A stretch of 64,000 bases of DNA from an uncultured Bacteroidia bacterium. GTDB taxonomy: Bacteria > Bacteroidota > Bacteroidia > Bacteroidales > UBA932. Positions 49,002 through 56,994 of the stretch are shown piece after piece. The DNA is taken from assembly GCA_902789395.1 (NCBI GenBank), contig CADANY010000009.1, forward strand, positions 61,112 through 125,111, written 5' to 3'. Position 1 is the first letter of the stretch; each line of letters starts with the position of its first letter. A model generated the notes under the pieces. The model searched no databases. It saw nothing but the letters and a program-made list of their open reading frames with translations, and was not told where the DNA came from. The translations under genes were made by a program, and so were the position numbers.

Positions 49002-51728
49002 ATGGCAGAAATCAAGAAAAGAGTCTATCGCTTCGGCGGAAAAACCGCTGAAGGTGACGGCAAAATGAGAGAGCTGCTCGGCGGCAAAGGTGCGAACCTC
49101 GCCGAAATGAATCTTCTCGGCATGCCTGTTCCCGCAGGATTTACGATCACGACCGAATGCTGCACCGAGTACTATACCCTCGGTGGAGGCTACACCCCGG
49201 AACTTAAGCGGGATGTAGCGGCCGCCCTCGCCGCTACCGAGAAAATCATGGGAAAGAAGTTTGGTGATGAAAATGATCCGCTCCTCGTCAGCTGCCGCTC
49301 CGGCGCAAGAAGCTCCATGCCGGGCATGATGGACACGATCCTCAATATCGGACTTTGCTCCAAGACCATCCCGGGGATGATCAAGAAGACGGGCAACCCG
49401 CGTTTCGTCTATGACGCTTACCGCCGCCTTATCATGATGTACTCCGACGTCGTCATGGAAAAGGCCGAGGGTATCGAACCCGAAGACGGCAAGGGCATCC
49501 GCCAGCAGCTTGACCGCATGATGCAGGATGTCAAGGATGCAAAGGGCTACAAGTCCGACACCGAACTGACCGCTGATGAACTCAAAGACCTCGCGGAGGC
49601 ATTCAAGGTCCGCATCAAGGAAGTTCTCGGCGTGGAATTCCCGGATGACGCCAAGGCACAGCTCTGGGGATCCATCGGCGGTGTCTTCAAGTCCTGGAAT
49701 GGCAAGCGGGCTATCCGCTACCGTCAGATCGAACACATTCCCGATGACTGGGGAACGGCCGTCAATGTCCAGTCCATGGTCTTCGGAAATATGGGCGACA
49801 CCTCCGCAACCGGCGTCGCATTCTCACGCAACCCGGCCAACGGTGACAACAAATTCTACGGCGAATGGCTAATCAACGCCCAGGGCGAGGACGTCGTCGC
49901 CGGTATCCGCACCCCGAACCCGCTCAACGAAGCGACCAAGAGCGAGAAGAACAAGGACCTCGCTTCCCTCGAGACCGCCATGCCGGAGGTCTATCAGGAA
50001 CTCGACGACATCCGCAAGCGTCTCGAAGCCCACTTCAGCGACATGCAGGATATTGAATTCACGATCCAGGAAGGCAAACTCTGGATGCTCCAGTGCCGTA
50101 TCGGCAAACGCACCGGCCTTGCCGCCCTTCAGATGGCCGTCGACATGGTCGACGAAGGACTGATCGATGAGAAGACCGCAATCATGCGCGTCGCACCGGC
50201 CCAGCTTGACGAAGTCCTCCACCCGATCCTCGACCCGAATTCCGAGAAGAAGGCGCAGATCCTGGCCCAGGGTCTCCCGGCTTCCCCGGGCGGTGCTGTC
50301 GGACAGATCGTGTTTACTTCCGAAGACGCCATCGCTTATGCCGCTGCCGGCAAGAAATGCATCCTCGTCCGTGAGGAGACTTCTCCGGAAGACATCGACG
50401 GCATGCACGCCTCTGTCGGTATCCTGACCGAGCGCGGCGGCATGACCTCCCACGCAGCCCTCGTGGCACGTGGCTGGGGCAAATGCTGCATCGTCGGCTG
50501 CGACGCCCTCAAGATCAATTTCAAAGACAAGACCGTCCGTTTCGCCGGAATCGACAAGGTCTATAAGGAAGGCGACTTCCTCAGCCTCAACGGCGCGAAG
50601 GGACTCGTCTACGGTACGGCCATCGACATGATGGACGCATCCGAGAACCCGCTCTTCACCCGTTTCATGACCCTTTGCGACAAATACCGCAAGCTCGGTG
50701 TCCGCACCAATGCCGACACGCCGGAGGATGCTGCACGCGCCCTTAAGTTCGGCGCCGAAGGCATCGGTCTGTTCCGTATCGAGCACATGTTCTACGGCCG
50801 CAACAGCGAGACCCCGCTCAGCAAGCTCCGCAAGATGATCCTCTGCGATACCGATGAGGAGCGCAAGAAGGCCCTCGCAGAACTCGAACCGTATATGAAG
50901 GCAGCCGTCAAGGAGACCCTCCGGGTCATGGACGGCAAGCCGGTCGTCTTCCGTCTCCTCGATCCGCCGCTCCATGAGTTCGTTCCGAAGGGCGAGGACA
51001 AGAAGAAGGAAATCGCGAAGGAACTCGGCGTTTCCGTCAAGGAAATCGAGAAGAGAGGCGAATCCCTCCACGAGGTCAACCCGATGATGGGCCACCGCGG
51101 TGTCCGTCTCCATGTCAGCTTCCCGCTGATCGCCGAGACCCAGTACCGTGCCATCTTCACGGCGACCGCCGAACTCCAGAAGGAAGGTCTCAATCCGCAG
51201 CCGGAAATCATGATCCCGGTCACGATCTCCGCCCGTGAGCTCAGCTTCCAGAGAGCGATCTGCGACCGCGTCAAGGCTGAAGTCGAAGCCCACACGCAGC
51301 AGTTCCTCGAGTACCAGTTCGGTACGATGATCGAGATCCCGCGTGCCGCCCTTACGGCAGACCGCATGGCCCGCGCAGCCGAATTCTTCAGCTTCGGAAC
51401 CAATGACCTCACCCAGATGACCTTCGGTTTCTCCCGTGACGATATCGGAACCTTCATGGGCGACTACCTCGGCAACAAGATCCTGGATGCAGATCCGTTC
51501 CAGACGATCGACCAGAAAGCCGTCGGCCAGCTGGTGAAGATCGGCGTCGACAAGGGCCGGAGCCGCCGCTCCAACCTGATGTGCGGCATCTGCGGCGAGC
51601 ATGGCGGCGATCCGAAGTCGATTGCGTTCTTCAACACCATCGGCATCGACTACGTCTCCTGCTCCCCGTTCCGCGTCCCGATTGCCCGCCTCGCCGCGGC
51701 GCAGGCCGAGATCGCGCAGGGTAAGTAG
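49002..51728 (+). CDS. ppdK: Pyruvate, phosphate dikinase
   Basis: 908 residues, the usual length. The N-terminal ATP-grasp domain begins VYRFGGKTAEGDGKMRELLGGKGANLAEM; the swivelling phosphohistidine domain carries TERGGMTSHAALVARGWGK with the catalytic His; the C-terminal PEP/pyruvate barrel has FGTNDLTQMTFGFSRDD and the active-site Cys in CGICGEHGG. It interconverts PEP and pyruvate with ATP or AMP/PPi. Its arginine codons are mostly CGC/CGT, whereas neighbours use CGG heavily, a sign of high expression. A good terminator follows. Confidence 0.97.
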   Translation: MAEIKKRVYRFGGKTAEGDGKMRELLGGKGANLAEMNLLGMPVPAGFTITTECCTEYYTLGGGYTPELKRDVAAALAATEKIMGKKFGDENDPLLVSCRSGARSSMPGMMDTILNIGLCSKTIPGMIKKTGNPRFVYDAYRRLIMMYSDVVMEKAEGIEPEDGKGIRQQLDRMMQDVKDAKGYKSDTELTADELKDLAEAFKVRIKEVLGVEFPDDAKAQLWGSIGGVFKSWNGKRAIRYRQIEHIPDDWGTAVNVQSMVFGNMGDTSATGVAFSRNPANGDNKFYGEWLINAQGEDVVAGIRTPNPLNEATKSEKNKDLASLETAMPEVYQELDDIRKRLEAHFSDMQDIEFTIQEGKLWMLQCRIGKRTGLAALQMAVDMVDEGLIDEKTAIMRVAPAQLDEVLHPILDPNSEKKAQILAQGLPASPGGAVGQIVFTSEDAIAYAAAGKKCILVREETSPEDIDGMHASVGILTERGGMTSHAALVARGWGKCCIVGCDALKINFKDKTVRFAGIDKVYKEGDFLSLNGAKGLVYGTAIDMMDASENPLFTRFMTLCDKYRKLGVRTNADTPEDAARALKFGAEGIGLFRIEHMFYGRNSETPLSKLRKMILCDTDEERKKALAELEPYMKAAVKETLRVMDGKPVVFRLLDPPLHEFVPKGEDKKKEIAKELGVSVKEIEKRGESLHEVNPMMGHRGVRLHVSFPLIAETQYRAIFTATAELQKEGLNPQPEIMIPVTISARELSFQRAICDRVKAEVEAHTQQFLEYQFGTMIEIPRAALTADRMARAAEFFSFGTNDLTQMTFGFSRDDIGTFMGDYLGNKILDADPFQTIDQKAVGQLVKIGVDKGRSRRSNLMCGICGEHGGDPKSIAFFNTIGIDYVSCSPFRVPIARLAAAQAEIAQGK

Positions 51729-51773
51729 TCCCGGCATCCGAACGGACTTCTTAATCGAAGTCTCTGATTCTAA

Positions 51774-51807
51774 AGGAGTTTGCCATCACGGCAGACTCCT
51801 TTTTTTT
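51774..51807 (+). terminator. Terminator of ppdK
   Basis: AGGAGT-TGCC pairs with GGCA-ACTCCT (one internal mismatch) around ATCAC, followed by a run of T. Confidence 0.85.
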
Positions 51808-51984
51808 ATAGCTTCCACAAGCCACGAAAAACCGAAAAAAGTGAATTTGTTTACAGTATGTTTACAGTTTCCGGCTACCGATCTCAAGAAATGATATGAT
51901 ATCAAGGAGACCACTCAGAGAAGATATGACGGTACAGTTCAATCAAGTATCATAATATTATCTTCAAAAATCAGAGTCAGGAAA

Positions 51985-52011
51985 TAAAAAAATCGCCCAC
52001 CGAAGTGAGCG
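51985..52011 (-). terminator. UUCG-loop terminator after the 171-codon lipoprotein gene
   Basis: On the minus strand CGCTCAC-TTCG-GTGGGCG followed by A and seven T-rich bases. The hairpin is nearly the same as that at 52904-52930, which ends the paralogous gene. Confidence 0.75.
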
Positions 52012-52016
52012 AATCT

Positions 52017-52532
52017 TTATTTACCTCTTCCTTTTTGAATCACGGTTATTGTATGTAATGTATCCAGAGAACCATAACCTTTATCCCCCACATTATAACA
52101 ACAAATAACGCATCTATCCTTTTTACTCTTATTCTCTTTCGCAAATACACTAACCGGATAAACAATTCCAGTCACTTCGGTTTTCTCTCCCGTTTCAGTC
52201 TTGTATGTGAGTGTTCGCCGATCCCATATATCTTCTGATAGGGCGTAGTAATCAATATAATCCTTATATCCCAACCACTCTTCTCCTGCATCCTGAATGA
52301 AAACCACTCTTAGGCGATTACTGCTATCCTCCACAAAAAAGGTCGTCTTTATCGTATCTCCAGATGATGGAATATTGATGGTATAATCTTGCTTCTTGAC
52401 TACCTCTCCTTCTTCAATGACAAAGGCTGTATTATCCCATTCATACATAGGACCATAACGATGGGGCCGCTCCTTGTCACAAGAGCCGATCAATATCAAT
52501 GTAAACAATAAATATATGAATCTATTCCTCAT
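52017..52532 (-). CDS. Small lipoprotein, candidate C10-protease inhibitor, copy 2
   Basis: 171 residues with a lipobox (LILIGSCDKE), so a lipid-anchored envelope protein. It is paralogous to the 52951-53439 product: both have C-D/E-K..PH after the lipid Cys, IEG/EG..KKDY, TI-K-TFFV, a KDR motif and an end like ITVIQKG/VKIIQEG. That ending resembles BACON-like beta domains. The copy next to the intact protease follows the layout of protease-inhibitor pairs; here the protease copy has been lost except for promoter and start. Inhibitor function is inferred from position only. AT-rich compared with the left part of the window. Confidence 0.72.
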   Translation of the reverse strand: MRNRFIYLLFTLILIGSCDKERPHRYGPMYEWDNTAFVIEEGEVVKKQDYTINIPSSGDTIKTTFFVEDSSNRLRVVFIQDAGEEWLGYKDYIDYYALSEDIWDRRTLTYKTETGEKTEVTGIVYPVSVFAKENKSKKDRCVICCYNVGDKGYGSLDTLHTITVIQKGRGK

Positions 52533-52572
52533 AAGTTCGGATCATCAATAAGTATATCTTCTCTTTGATAGA

Positions 52573-52635
52573 TCAGATTATACAGACTATTATTAATCTC
52601 TTTGGAATGGAGGTGAATAGTTGGTTTTTGTTCAT
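52573..52635 (-). pseudogene. 5' stub of a C10 protease copy
   Basis: On the minus strand ATG opens MNKNQLFTSIPKRL and stops after 20 codons. The first eleven residues match MNKNHLFTSIP of the intact protease at one mismatch, and the upstream DNA matches that of the intact gene up to the promoter. Everything after residue 11 is lost, so this is a deletion remnant. Confidence 0.75.
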
Positions 52636-52697
52636 AATTGTTACTATTTGCGGTTAATGTGATAGCAAATATACATCATTTTCCATAATAACCAAGT
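52602..52697. repeat. Direct repeat: duplicated protease promoter and start, copy 2
   Basis: About 95 bases that align with 54854-54951, including shared blocks GGAATGGAGGTGAATAG, TGGTTTTTGTTCA and GGTTAATGTGATAGCAAAT. Scattered substitutions show the copies are not recent. Confidence 0.8.
52666..52696 (-). promoter_or_regulatory. Retained promoter, now facing the copy-2 lipoprotein
   Basis: On the minus strand CTTG (52693-52696) is 19 bases from TATATTTG (52666-52673). It corresponds to the protease promoter at 54918-54949 and could now drive the lipoprotein gene at 52532. Confidence 0.6.
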
Positions 52698-52811
52698 TAT
52701 TCTCAAAAAAACGTGTTAATTTCAAATAAAAACAATACTCCGTTCAATAAATCCACCCACATCATGCTTTTCACCTCAATTAATTACCACGAACAGTACC
52801 TAACGACATAA

Positions 52812-52903
52812 TTAATTACCCCATACAGTGATTTTCGGACCATTGAATTCTTCGTCAAGAATGAAGCGAGTCATATAATTGACTGGGGAAGATGATGCCG
52901 AGA
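52812..52903 (-). pseudogene. 3' remnant of a lipoprotein-like gene
   Basis: The frame reads SASSSPVNYMTRFI, then EFNGPKITVWGN and a stop. It recalls the end of the neighbouring lipoprotein (LSSPSGTRLF, KVKIIQEGK). A second short copy of the end (GTVRGN and stop) follows at 52780-52800. No start or signal peptide remains in the frame as it now stands. Confidence 0.35.
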
Positions 52904-52930
52904 CAAAAATCGCCCACCGAAGGGTGAGCG
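52904..52930 (-). terminator. UUCG-type terminator after the 162-codon lipoprotein gene
   Basis: On the minus strand CGCTCACCCTTCGGTGGGCG followed by A and five T. It is a near copy of the hairpin at 51985-52011. Confidence 0.75.
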
Positions 52931-52950
52931 TTGTGTATGGGCAAAAAATC

Positions 52951-53439
52951 TTACTTACCCTCTTGAATAATCTTGACTTTTCGCTCGAACAATCGTGTTC
53001 CACTTGGAGAAGATAATAGGTGAAAAAAAGACTGTCTATCCTTCTTTAAAGTGTTTCTTGTAAGGTTGAAGGCAACTGGTACACGAAAACCATGAAGGGT
53101 TCTTTCTGTGCCATCATCTTCTGTTATCTGAAAAGACTGCCGTTCAAAAGGCATGGAAAGATTCAATCGATCCTGTTTGATTGATATCCATTTGCATTTT
53201 TCGTCCATGAAATAATAAATGCTTCCAGATTCCTCTCCCGGTACAAAGAATGTCTTTTCGATAGTATTTTCATTAGAGTGAGTAATAATGACGTAATCTT
53301 TTTTCATAATTAGATTATCTCCTTCTATGAGATAAATAACATCGATAGCTGTGGGAACGCCTCTTATATTATGAGGCTGACTCTTTTCGCACGAGATGAA
53401 GGCAAGAGAAGTGAATATAATGATGATTAACTTATTCAT
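52951..53439 (-). CDS. Small lipoprotein beside the C10 protease, candidate inhibitor, copy 1
   Basis: 162 residues with a lipobox (SLAFISCEKS). It starts 5 bases after the C10 protease stop, on the same strand, so it shares the mRNA. C10 proteases in streptococci and Bacteroides fragilis are followed by genes for small dedicated inhibitors (Spi or staphostatin-like), which is why I propose this role; no sequence motif proves it. The mature part looks beta-rich and ends KVKIIQEGK, like a BACON-type domain. Paralogous to the 52017-52532 product. Confidence 0.75.
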   Translation of the reverse strand: MNKLIIIIFTSLAFISCEKSQPHNIRGVPTAIDVIYLIEGDNLIMKKDYVIITHSNENTIEKTFFVPGEESGSIYYFMDEKCKWISIKQDRLNLSMPFERQSFQITEDDGTERTLHGFRVPVAFNLTRNTLKKDRQSFFHLLSSPSGTRLFERKVKIIQEGK

Positions 53440-53444
53440 AATCT

Positions 53445-54887
53445 TTAGTTAACTGCTGTAATGATAATATCTGTTCTATCATATGAAGGATTATAAAAAG
53501 TTGTTTCTCCATCGTAATGGTCTTCTGTTGTTAGATTCTGGTCAGAGAAATAACCATCATGTGAACCATTCCATCCCCAATTCATATGAAACCGTGTCAC
53601 GATATTCCACTCAGAAGTCCCTTCCCGTTCCATATCATACAAGGCTGGCAGACTGCCTCCATCATATCTGAAAATATAAAGACGATATATATTATAATTT
53701 ATATAGTCCTTATATCCATCACAAACCCAAGCATGTCCTCCCTCCAATAGATCATACCATCCTAAATATGCCGGCAGGTTATTTGCCAGCGATGAGTGTA
53801 CCGAGGCACTACTATGATTATCAAGAAGATTACATGAATACTCATAATTCCTTAGAACGCGAAGAGCATCATCATCATTTGCTCCTCCAGTATTAGAAAC
53901 ACCTAACTCTCCTCTGAGCCTGTACAAATAATCAGCCAGTTGCATATTCGGAGTTGAGTAGCTATATAAGTGATTAGGCATATTCGCCAAATAAAAAGGG
54001 AATGAAGAAGAGTAAGATGGTGATTCGAAAAATCTCATCAGTTGTCCAATGGCTATCGTTACACAACCTAAAGGATAGGCATACGGATCACTGCAGTTGT
54101 AAGGATAGTCTTGCGCCCATGCCGTTTGAAGCAACGGGCCTTGAGTCGTAACACTATTCACAGACCTCTCAAGAATAAAAGTGTAATACATGTAGTCATA
54201 ATTGGGATCCTCTCCGTTCTCGTCATATGCCGCGTCACAAAACTCCGCATAAAGGTCATCTGGCATATTCTCCGGCTGATTGGCAAGCGTATAGACTGTC
54301 CAACCACCTGCAGCCCAATTATAGAGCGAATCATTGACGACATCGTCAAATCCTGATCGTGTCGCAGGAAGATGCTTAGGGATCTCAACCTCCTCATACT
54401 GACTCCAAACAGAACGGTTGACTCTTAACTCCGGATTCGCATTTACGGCTTTTATGTTACCCTTAATCTCTGCCAAAAGAATATCGGCTCCTGTCCCCGT
54501 TGGGGTCCCGTCAAAATATCCGTGCTCCACTTCCGCCAGTATCGGATAATAATTCTTCGTCCCGGATATGAGCAGATAACCATCCTCAAAATTGACTCCA
54601 TACAGTAAGGTCTCTTCGTCTTCTTTTACAGGTATGACACTCTTGACAGTCTTATCAACTCCTCCTCTCGTTTCCGGAGATCCAGACGAAGAGAACATGA
54701 GAGCTACGTTCATCGCGTCGTTCTTCGACAAAGGAATCGATTCTTTGGATATTTTCAATGTATTGGATGTGCAAGATTCAACTTTAGCAGGCTGTTCAAT
54801 CTCAATCTTCGTGCTGGGTTTCTGACAGGAGGAGATTAATAGCATGAGTAGTATTGGAATGGAGGTGAATAGATGGTTTTTGTTCAA
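53445..54887 (-). CDS. C10 family (streptopain-like) cysteine protease lipoprotein
   Basis: 480 residues with a lipoprotein signal (LLISSC, lipid Cys21), a propeptide (about 40-180, with NAMNVA-like and GYLLISGTKNYYPILAEVEHG sequence) and a papain-fold domain. Catalytic Cys275 lies in YPLGCVTIAIGQLM, His385 in LEGGHAWVCDGY, and the Trp motif is HMNWGWNGSHDGYF. The start codon is TTG; the only nearby ATG (codon 15) would cut the signal peptide, and the eroded second copy has ATG at the same place. Transcription is with the lipoprotein gene 5 bases downstream. The product is probably a secreted or surface zymogen acting on host or rival proteins. Confidence 0.92.
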   Translation of the reverse strand: MNKNHLFTSIPILLMLLISSCQKPSTKIEIEQPAKVESCTSNTLKISKESIPLSKNDAMNVALMFSSSGSPETRGGVDKTVKSVIPVKEDEETLLYGVNFEDGYLLISGTKNYYPILAEVEHGYFDGTPTGTGADILLAEIKGNIKAVNANPELRVNRSVWSQYEEVEIPKHLPATRSGFDDVVNDSLYNWAAGGWTVYTLANQPENMPDDLYAEFCDAAYDENGEDPNYDYMYYTFILERSVNSVTTQGPLLQTAWAQDYPYNCSDPYAYPLGCVTIAIGQLMRFFESPSYSSSFPFYLANMPNHLYSYSTPNMQLADYLYRLRGELGVSNTGGANDDDALRVLRNYEYSCNLLDNHSSASVHSSLANNLPAYLGWYDLLEGGHAWVCDGYKDYINYNIYRLYIFRYDGGSLPALYDMEREGTSEWNIVTRFHMNWGWNGSHDGYFSDQNLTTEDHYDGETTFYNPSYDRTDIIITAVN

Positions 54888-54951
54888 AATTGCTAGTCTT
54901 TGTGGTTAATGTGATAGCAAATTTATATCATCTTTTCATAATAATCAAAGG
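54854..54951. repeat. Direct repeat: protease promoter and start, copy 1
   Basis: The intact counterpart of 52602-52697, covering the first eleven codons of the C10 protease, its leader and its promoter. Confidence 0.8.
54918..54949 (-). promoter_or_regulatory. Promoter of the C10 protease-lipoprotein operon
   Basis: On the minus strand TTTG (54946-54949) lies 20 bases from TAAATTTG (54918-54925), an exact consensus match. The leader is about 25 bases. Confidence 0.8.
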
Positions 54952-55117
54952 TGAATTCTAATTAGAAGTGCAACACACTTCAATAGCCAAAGTTAAACAA
55001 TTGTTTACAATATTCCAACGGGGTCCTATTCAGCAATTAAAGCAAATGTATTTAACCATGTGACGAGTTATACGAAAGAAATTATTATTTTTGTATCGTT
55101 ATCGTCTTATGAGATAG

Positions 55118-56560
55118 ATGTCGATTATGAAAAAGAGTATTGTCCTGTTCCTGCTCCCATTCATTCTTTCCGCCGTTTCGTGTAATGGACCGGATCAGTT
55201 AGAACAGTTGTCGCCTAATACGGTGAGAGTGCTATCGGATAGTGCCACAGATCCCGCGAGGGCTCTCTTTCAATATGCCCATCCGGCCAAAACGGATCCT
55301 TTGCCCTCACCGGAACCGCTTCCGGAGAGCGAACAAATTAAACTGTCTTCTCCAAAAGCGGAAAAGCCGCAGGATAGAATCAACCTGACATCCAAACAGC
55401 GTGATATTATCCGTTCCGGGAACAGTTTCGCACTTCGCTGCTTGAAGGAATTGGGCTCTGAAACGCCGGATAATCTCTTCTTCTCGCCTCTGTCCCTTTC
55501 CTATGCGCTCGCGATGGTCGCCAACGGGGTGGAAGGAACATCCCGAAGCGAAATCCTGGAGGCACTCGGCTTGGAAACTGGTGCTCTTGACGACCTCAAT
55601 GCCGTCTGTTCCATCCTGCTGAAACAACTTCCTGCAGTGGATACCTCCGTGAGAATCTCGGCAGTGGATGCCATGATGGTCGCCGACCGGTATAATGTGA
55701 AGGATTCTTTCCGCAAATGCCTTGAAGGGCAATACTTTGCTCCTGTTGAAAGTATGCCCTCGCAAAACCAGGAAAAGATCCTGCATAGGATTAATGAATG
55801 GGTCTGGAGAAATACCGGCGGCCTGGTTTACCCGATCGTCACCCGCGAAGATATCACCGGCACCTTTGTCGCCGCGGTTATGAATACGCTCTATTTCAAG
55901 GCCCCGTGGAAACCTGTCGGTACGGAGAAAATGCCGGAACGCTTATTCAACGAAAACACCCAACATATCCTTACCGACTTCTATCTAGACGGAGGCGGAT
56001 CCACAAAACATGAATTCATGAACTCCAATCCGGATACGCTTCCTTATGCCAAGATGGACGGCTATCAGGCCGTTGCCATTCCATACGGGAACGGGCGCTT
56101 CAGAATGCTGCTGCTGCTTCCGGATGAGGTTGGCGGAAATGGACTGGCCTGGCTCCGGGACAAGATGGACCTCGGGGAGTGGACCGCAATTCACAATGCC
56201 CTGACGACAGACTGGGCCAACGTCTTTCTCTATATTCCTAAATTCAGCGTGTTCGGAGAGTACCGGATGAATGACCTGCTACAAGCGCTGGGGATCCGGT
56301 CGCCTTTCCGTCCCTCCGGCGATTTCTCCGCTATGTTCGAAGAGAGTTCACAGGTCTATCTCAACAAGGTGTTGCAAAAAGCAAGGATTTTCGTTTCAGA
56401 ATGGGGAACGGAAGCGGGTACAGTCACCCTCGCCGGCATGGCGGACGCCTATAACAGTTTTCTGAAAACCGTACAGGTAAGAGCAGACCATCCCTTCCTC
56501 TTCGTTATTGAAGAAGAGACTTCCGGAGCCATCCTTTTCGCCGGAGAGTTTTGTAAGTAA
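55118..56560 (+). CDS. Serpin lipoprotein
   Basis: 480 residues; start at 55118 or three codons later (MKKSIVLF). A lipobox (LSAVSC) anchors it to the envelope, followed by a Pro/Ser-rich spacer (about 45-85) and a full serpin domain: NLFFSPLSLSYALAMVANGVEG, MNTLYFKAPWK, and the C-terminal DHPFLFVI. The reactive-loop hinge reads SEWGTEAGTV, with small residues at P12-P9 as in inhibitory serpins; counting from the hinge puts P1 near Ala-Tyr in MADAYNS. It lies divergent from the C10 protease, so it may guard against the host's or its own proteases. A TATTTTTG -7 box sits at 55086-55093. Confidence 0.93.
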   Translation: MSIMKKSIVLFLLPFILSAVSCNGPDQLEQLSPNTVRVLSDSATDPARALFQYAHPAKTDPLPSPEPLPESEQIKLSSPKAEKPQDRINLTSKQRDIIRSGNSFALRCLKELGSETPDNLFFSPLSLSYALAMVANGVEGTSRSEILEALGLETGALDDLNAVCSILLKQLPAVDTSVRISAVDAMMVADRYNVKDSFRKCLEGQYFAPVESMPSQNQEKILHRINEWVWRNTGGLVYPIVTREDITGTFVAAVMNTLYFKAPWKPVGTEKMPERLFNENTQHILTDFYLDGGGSTKHEFMNSNPDTLPYAKMDGYQAVAIPYGNGRFRMLLLLPDEVGGNGLAWLRDKMDLGEWTAIHNALTTDWANVFLYIPKFSVFGEYRMNDLLQALGIRSPFRPSGDFSAMFEESSQVYLNKVLQKARIFVSEWGTEAGTVTLAGMADAYNSFLKTVQVRADHPFLFVIEEETSGAILFAGEFCK

Positions 56561-56715
56561 GCGTCATACCGACTCCCGGACTGGCCCTGCGATTCTATGG
56601 GAGGAGTGCTATGCCGCGGCTATTCCATTATATTTGATAAAACAAAGTAGGAACTATTAACTTTGACAATTGGTATTACCTCTCACCACATGATTAAGCA
56701 TAATCGTTGTTTTCT

Positions 56716-56750
56716 GGCTCTCACATCAATGTGGGGGCCTTTTTCTTTTT
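56716..56750 (+). terminator. Terminator downstream of the serpin gene
   Basis: GGCTCTCACA pairs with TGTGGGGGCC (two G-T pairs) around TCAA, followed by TTTTTCTTTTT. Confidence 0.75.
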
Positions 56751-56946
56751 GCGCATCTTAGACATCAGGAGACTTCCTACGACCTTTACTCCCATCCCAT
56801 TTCCATAAACCGCTAAAAATCAACTGATAAATACTACGATCTACTTTTTCGCAAACTATCAATGCCGTTTTTTGCATGGCATGACTGCATAAGTGTTGAA
56901 AATTGGGTATTGAAAATGCTTTTAAAGACGAAAATGAGAGATGAGG

Positions 56947-56977
56947 TTCGAATTTTCATTGAAAGTGGCTATATTTG
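56947..56977 (+). promoter_or_regulatory. Promoter of the first BspA-like gene
   Basis: TTCG (56947-56950) and TATATTTG (56970-56977) are 19 bases apart. The ATG at 56995 leaves a leader of only about ten A-rich bases with no Shine-Dalgarno sequence. Confidence 0.65.
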
Positions 56978-56994
56978 TGGAAATACAACTAACA

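Larger units (their letters stand above)
52533..52950. other. Gene-poor stretch of decayed duplication remnants
   Basis: No intact gene. It holds, from right to left on the minus strand, a terminator (52904-52930), the end of a lipoprotein-like frame (52812-52903), a second end of the same kind (52780-52800), a retained protease promoter (52666-52696) and the first codons of a lost protease copy (52573-52635). Confidence 0.65.
56561..56994. other. Intergenic region after the serpin gene
   Basis: About 430 bases without a supported gene. It contains a terminator (56716-56750) and the promoter and short leader of the first BspA-like gene. The first 70 bases resemble the serpin in composition; the remainder is AT-rich. 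Nothing else is recognised. Confidence 0.6.

Noticed and set aside
49869..51737. A 622-codon minus-strand frame opposite ppdK
   Set aside because: Antisense to a strongly codon-biased, motif-complete PPDK.
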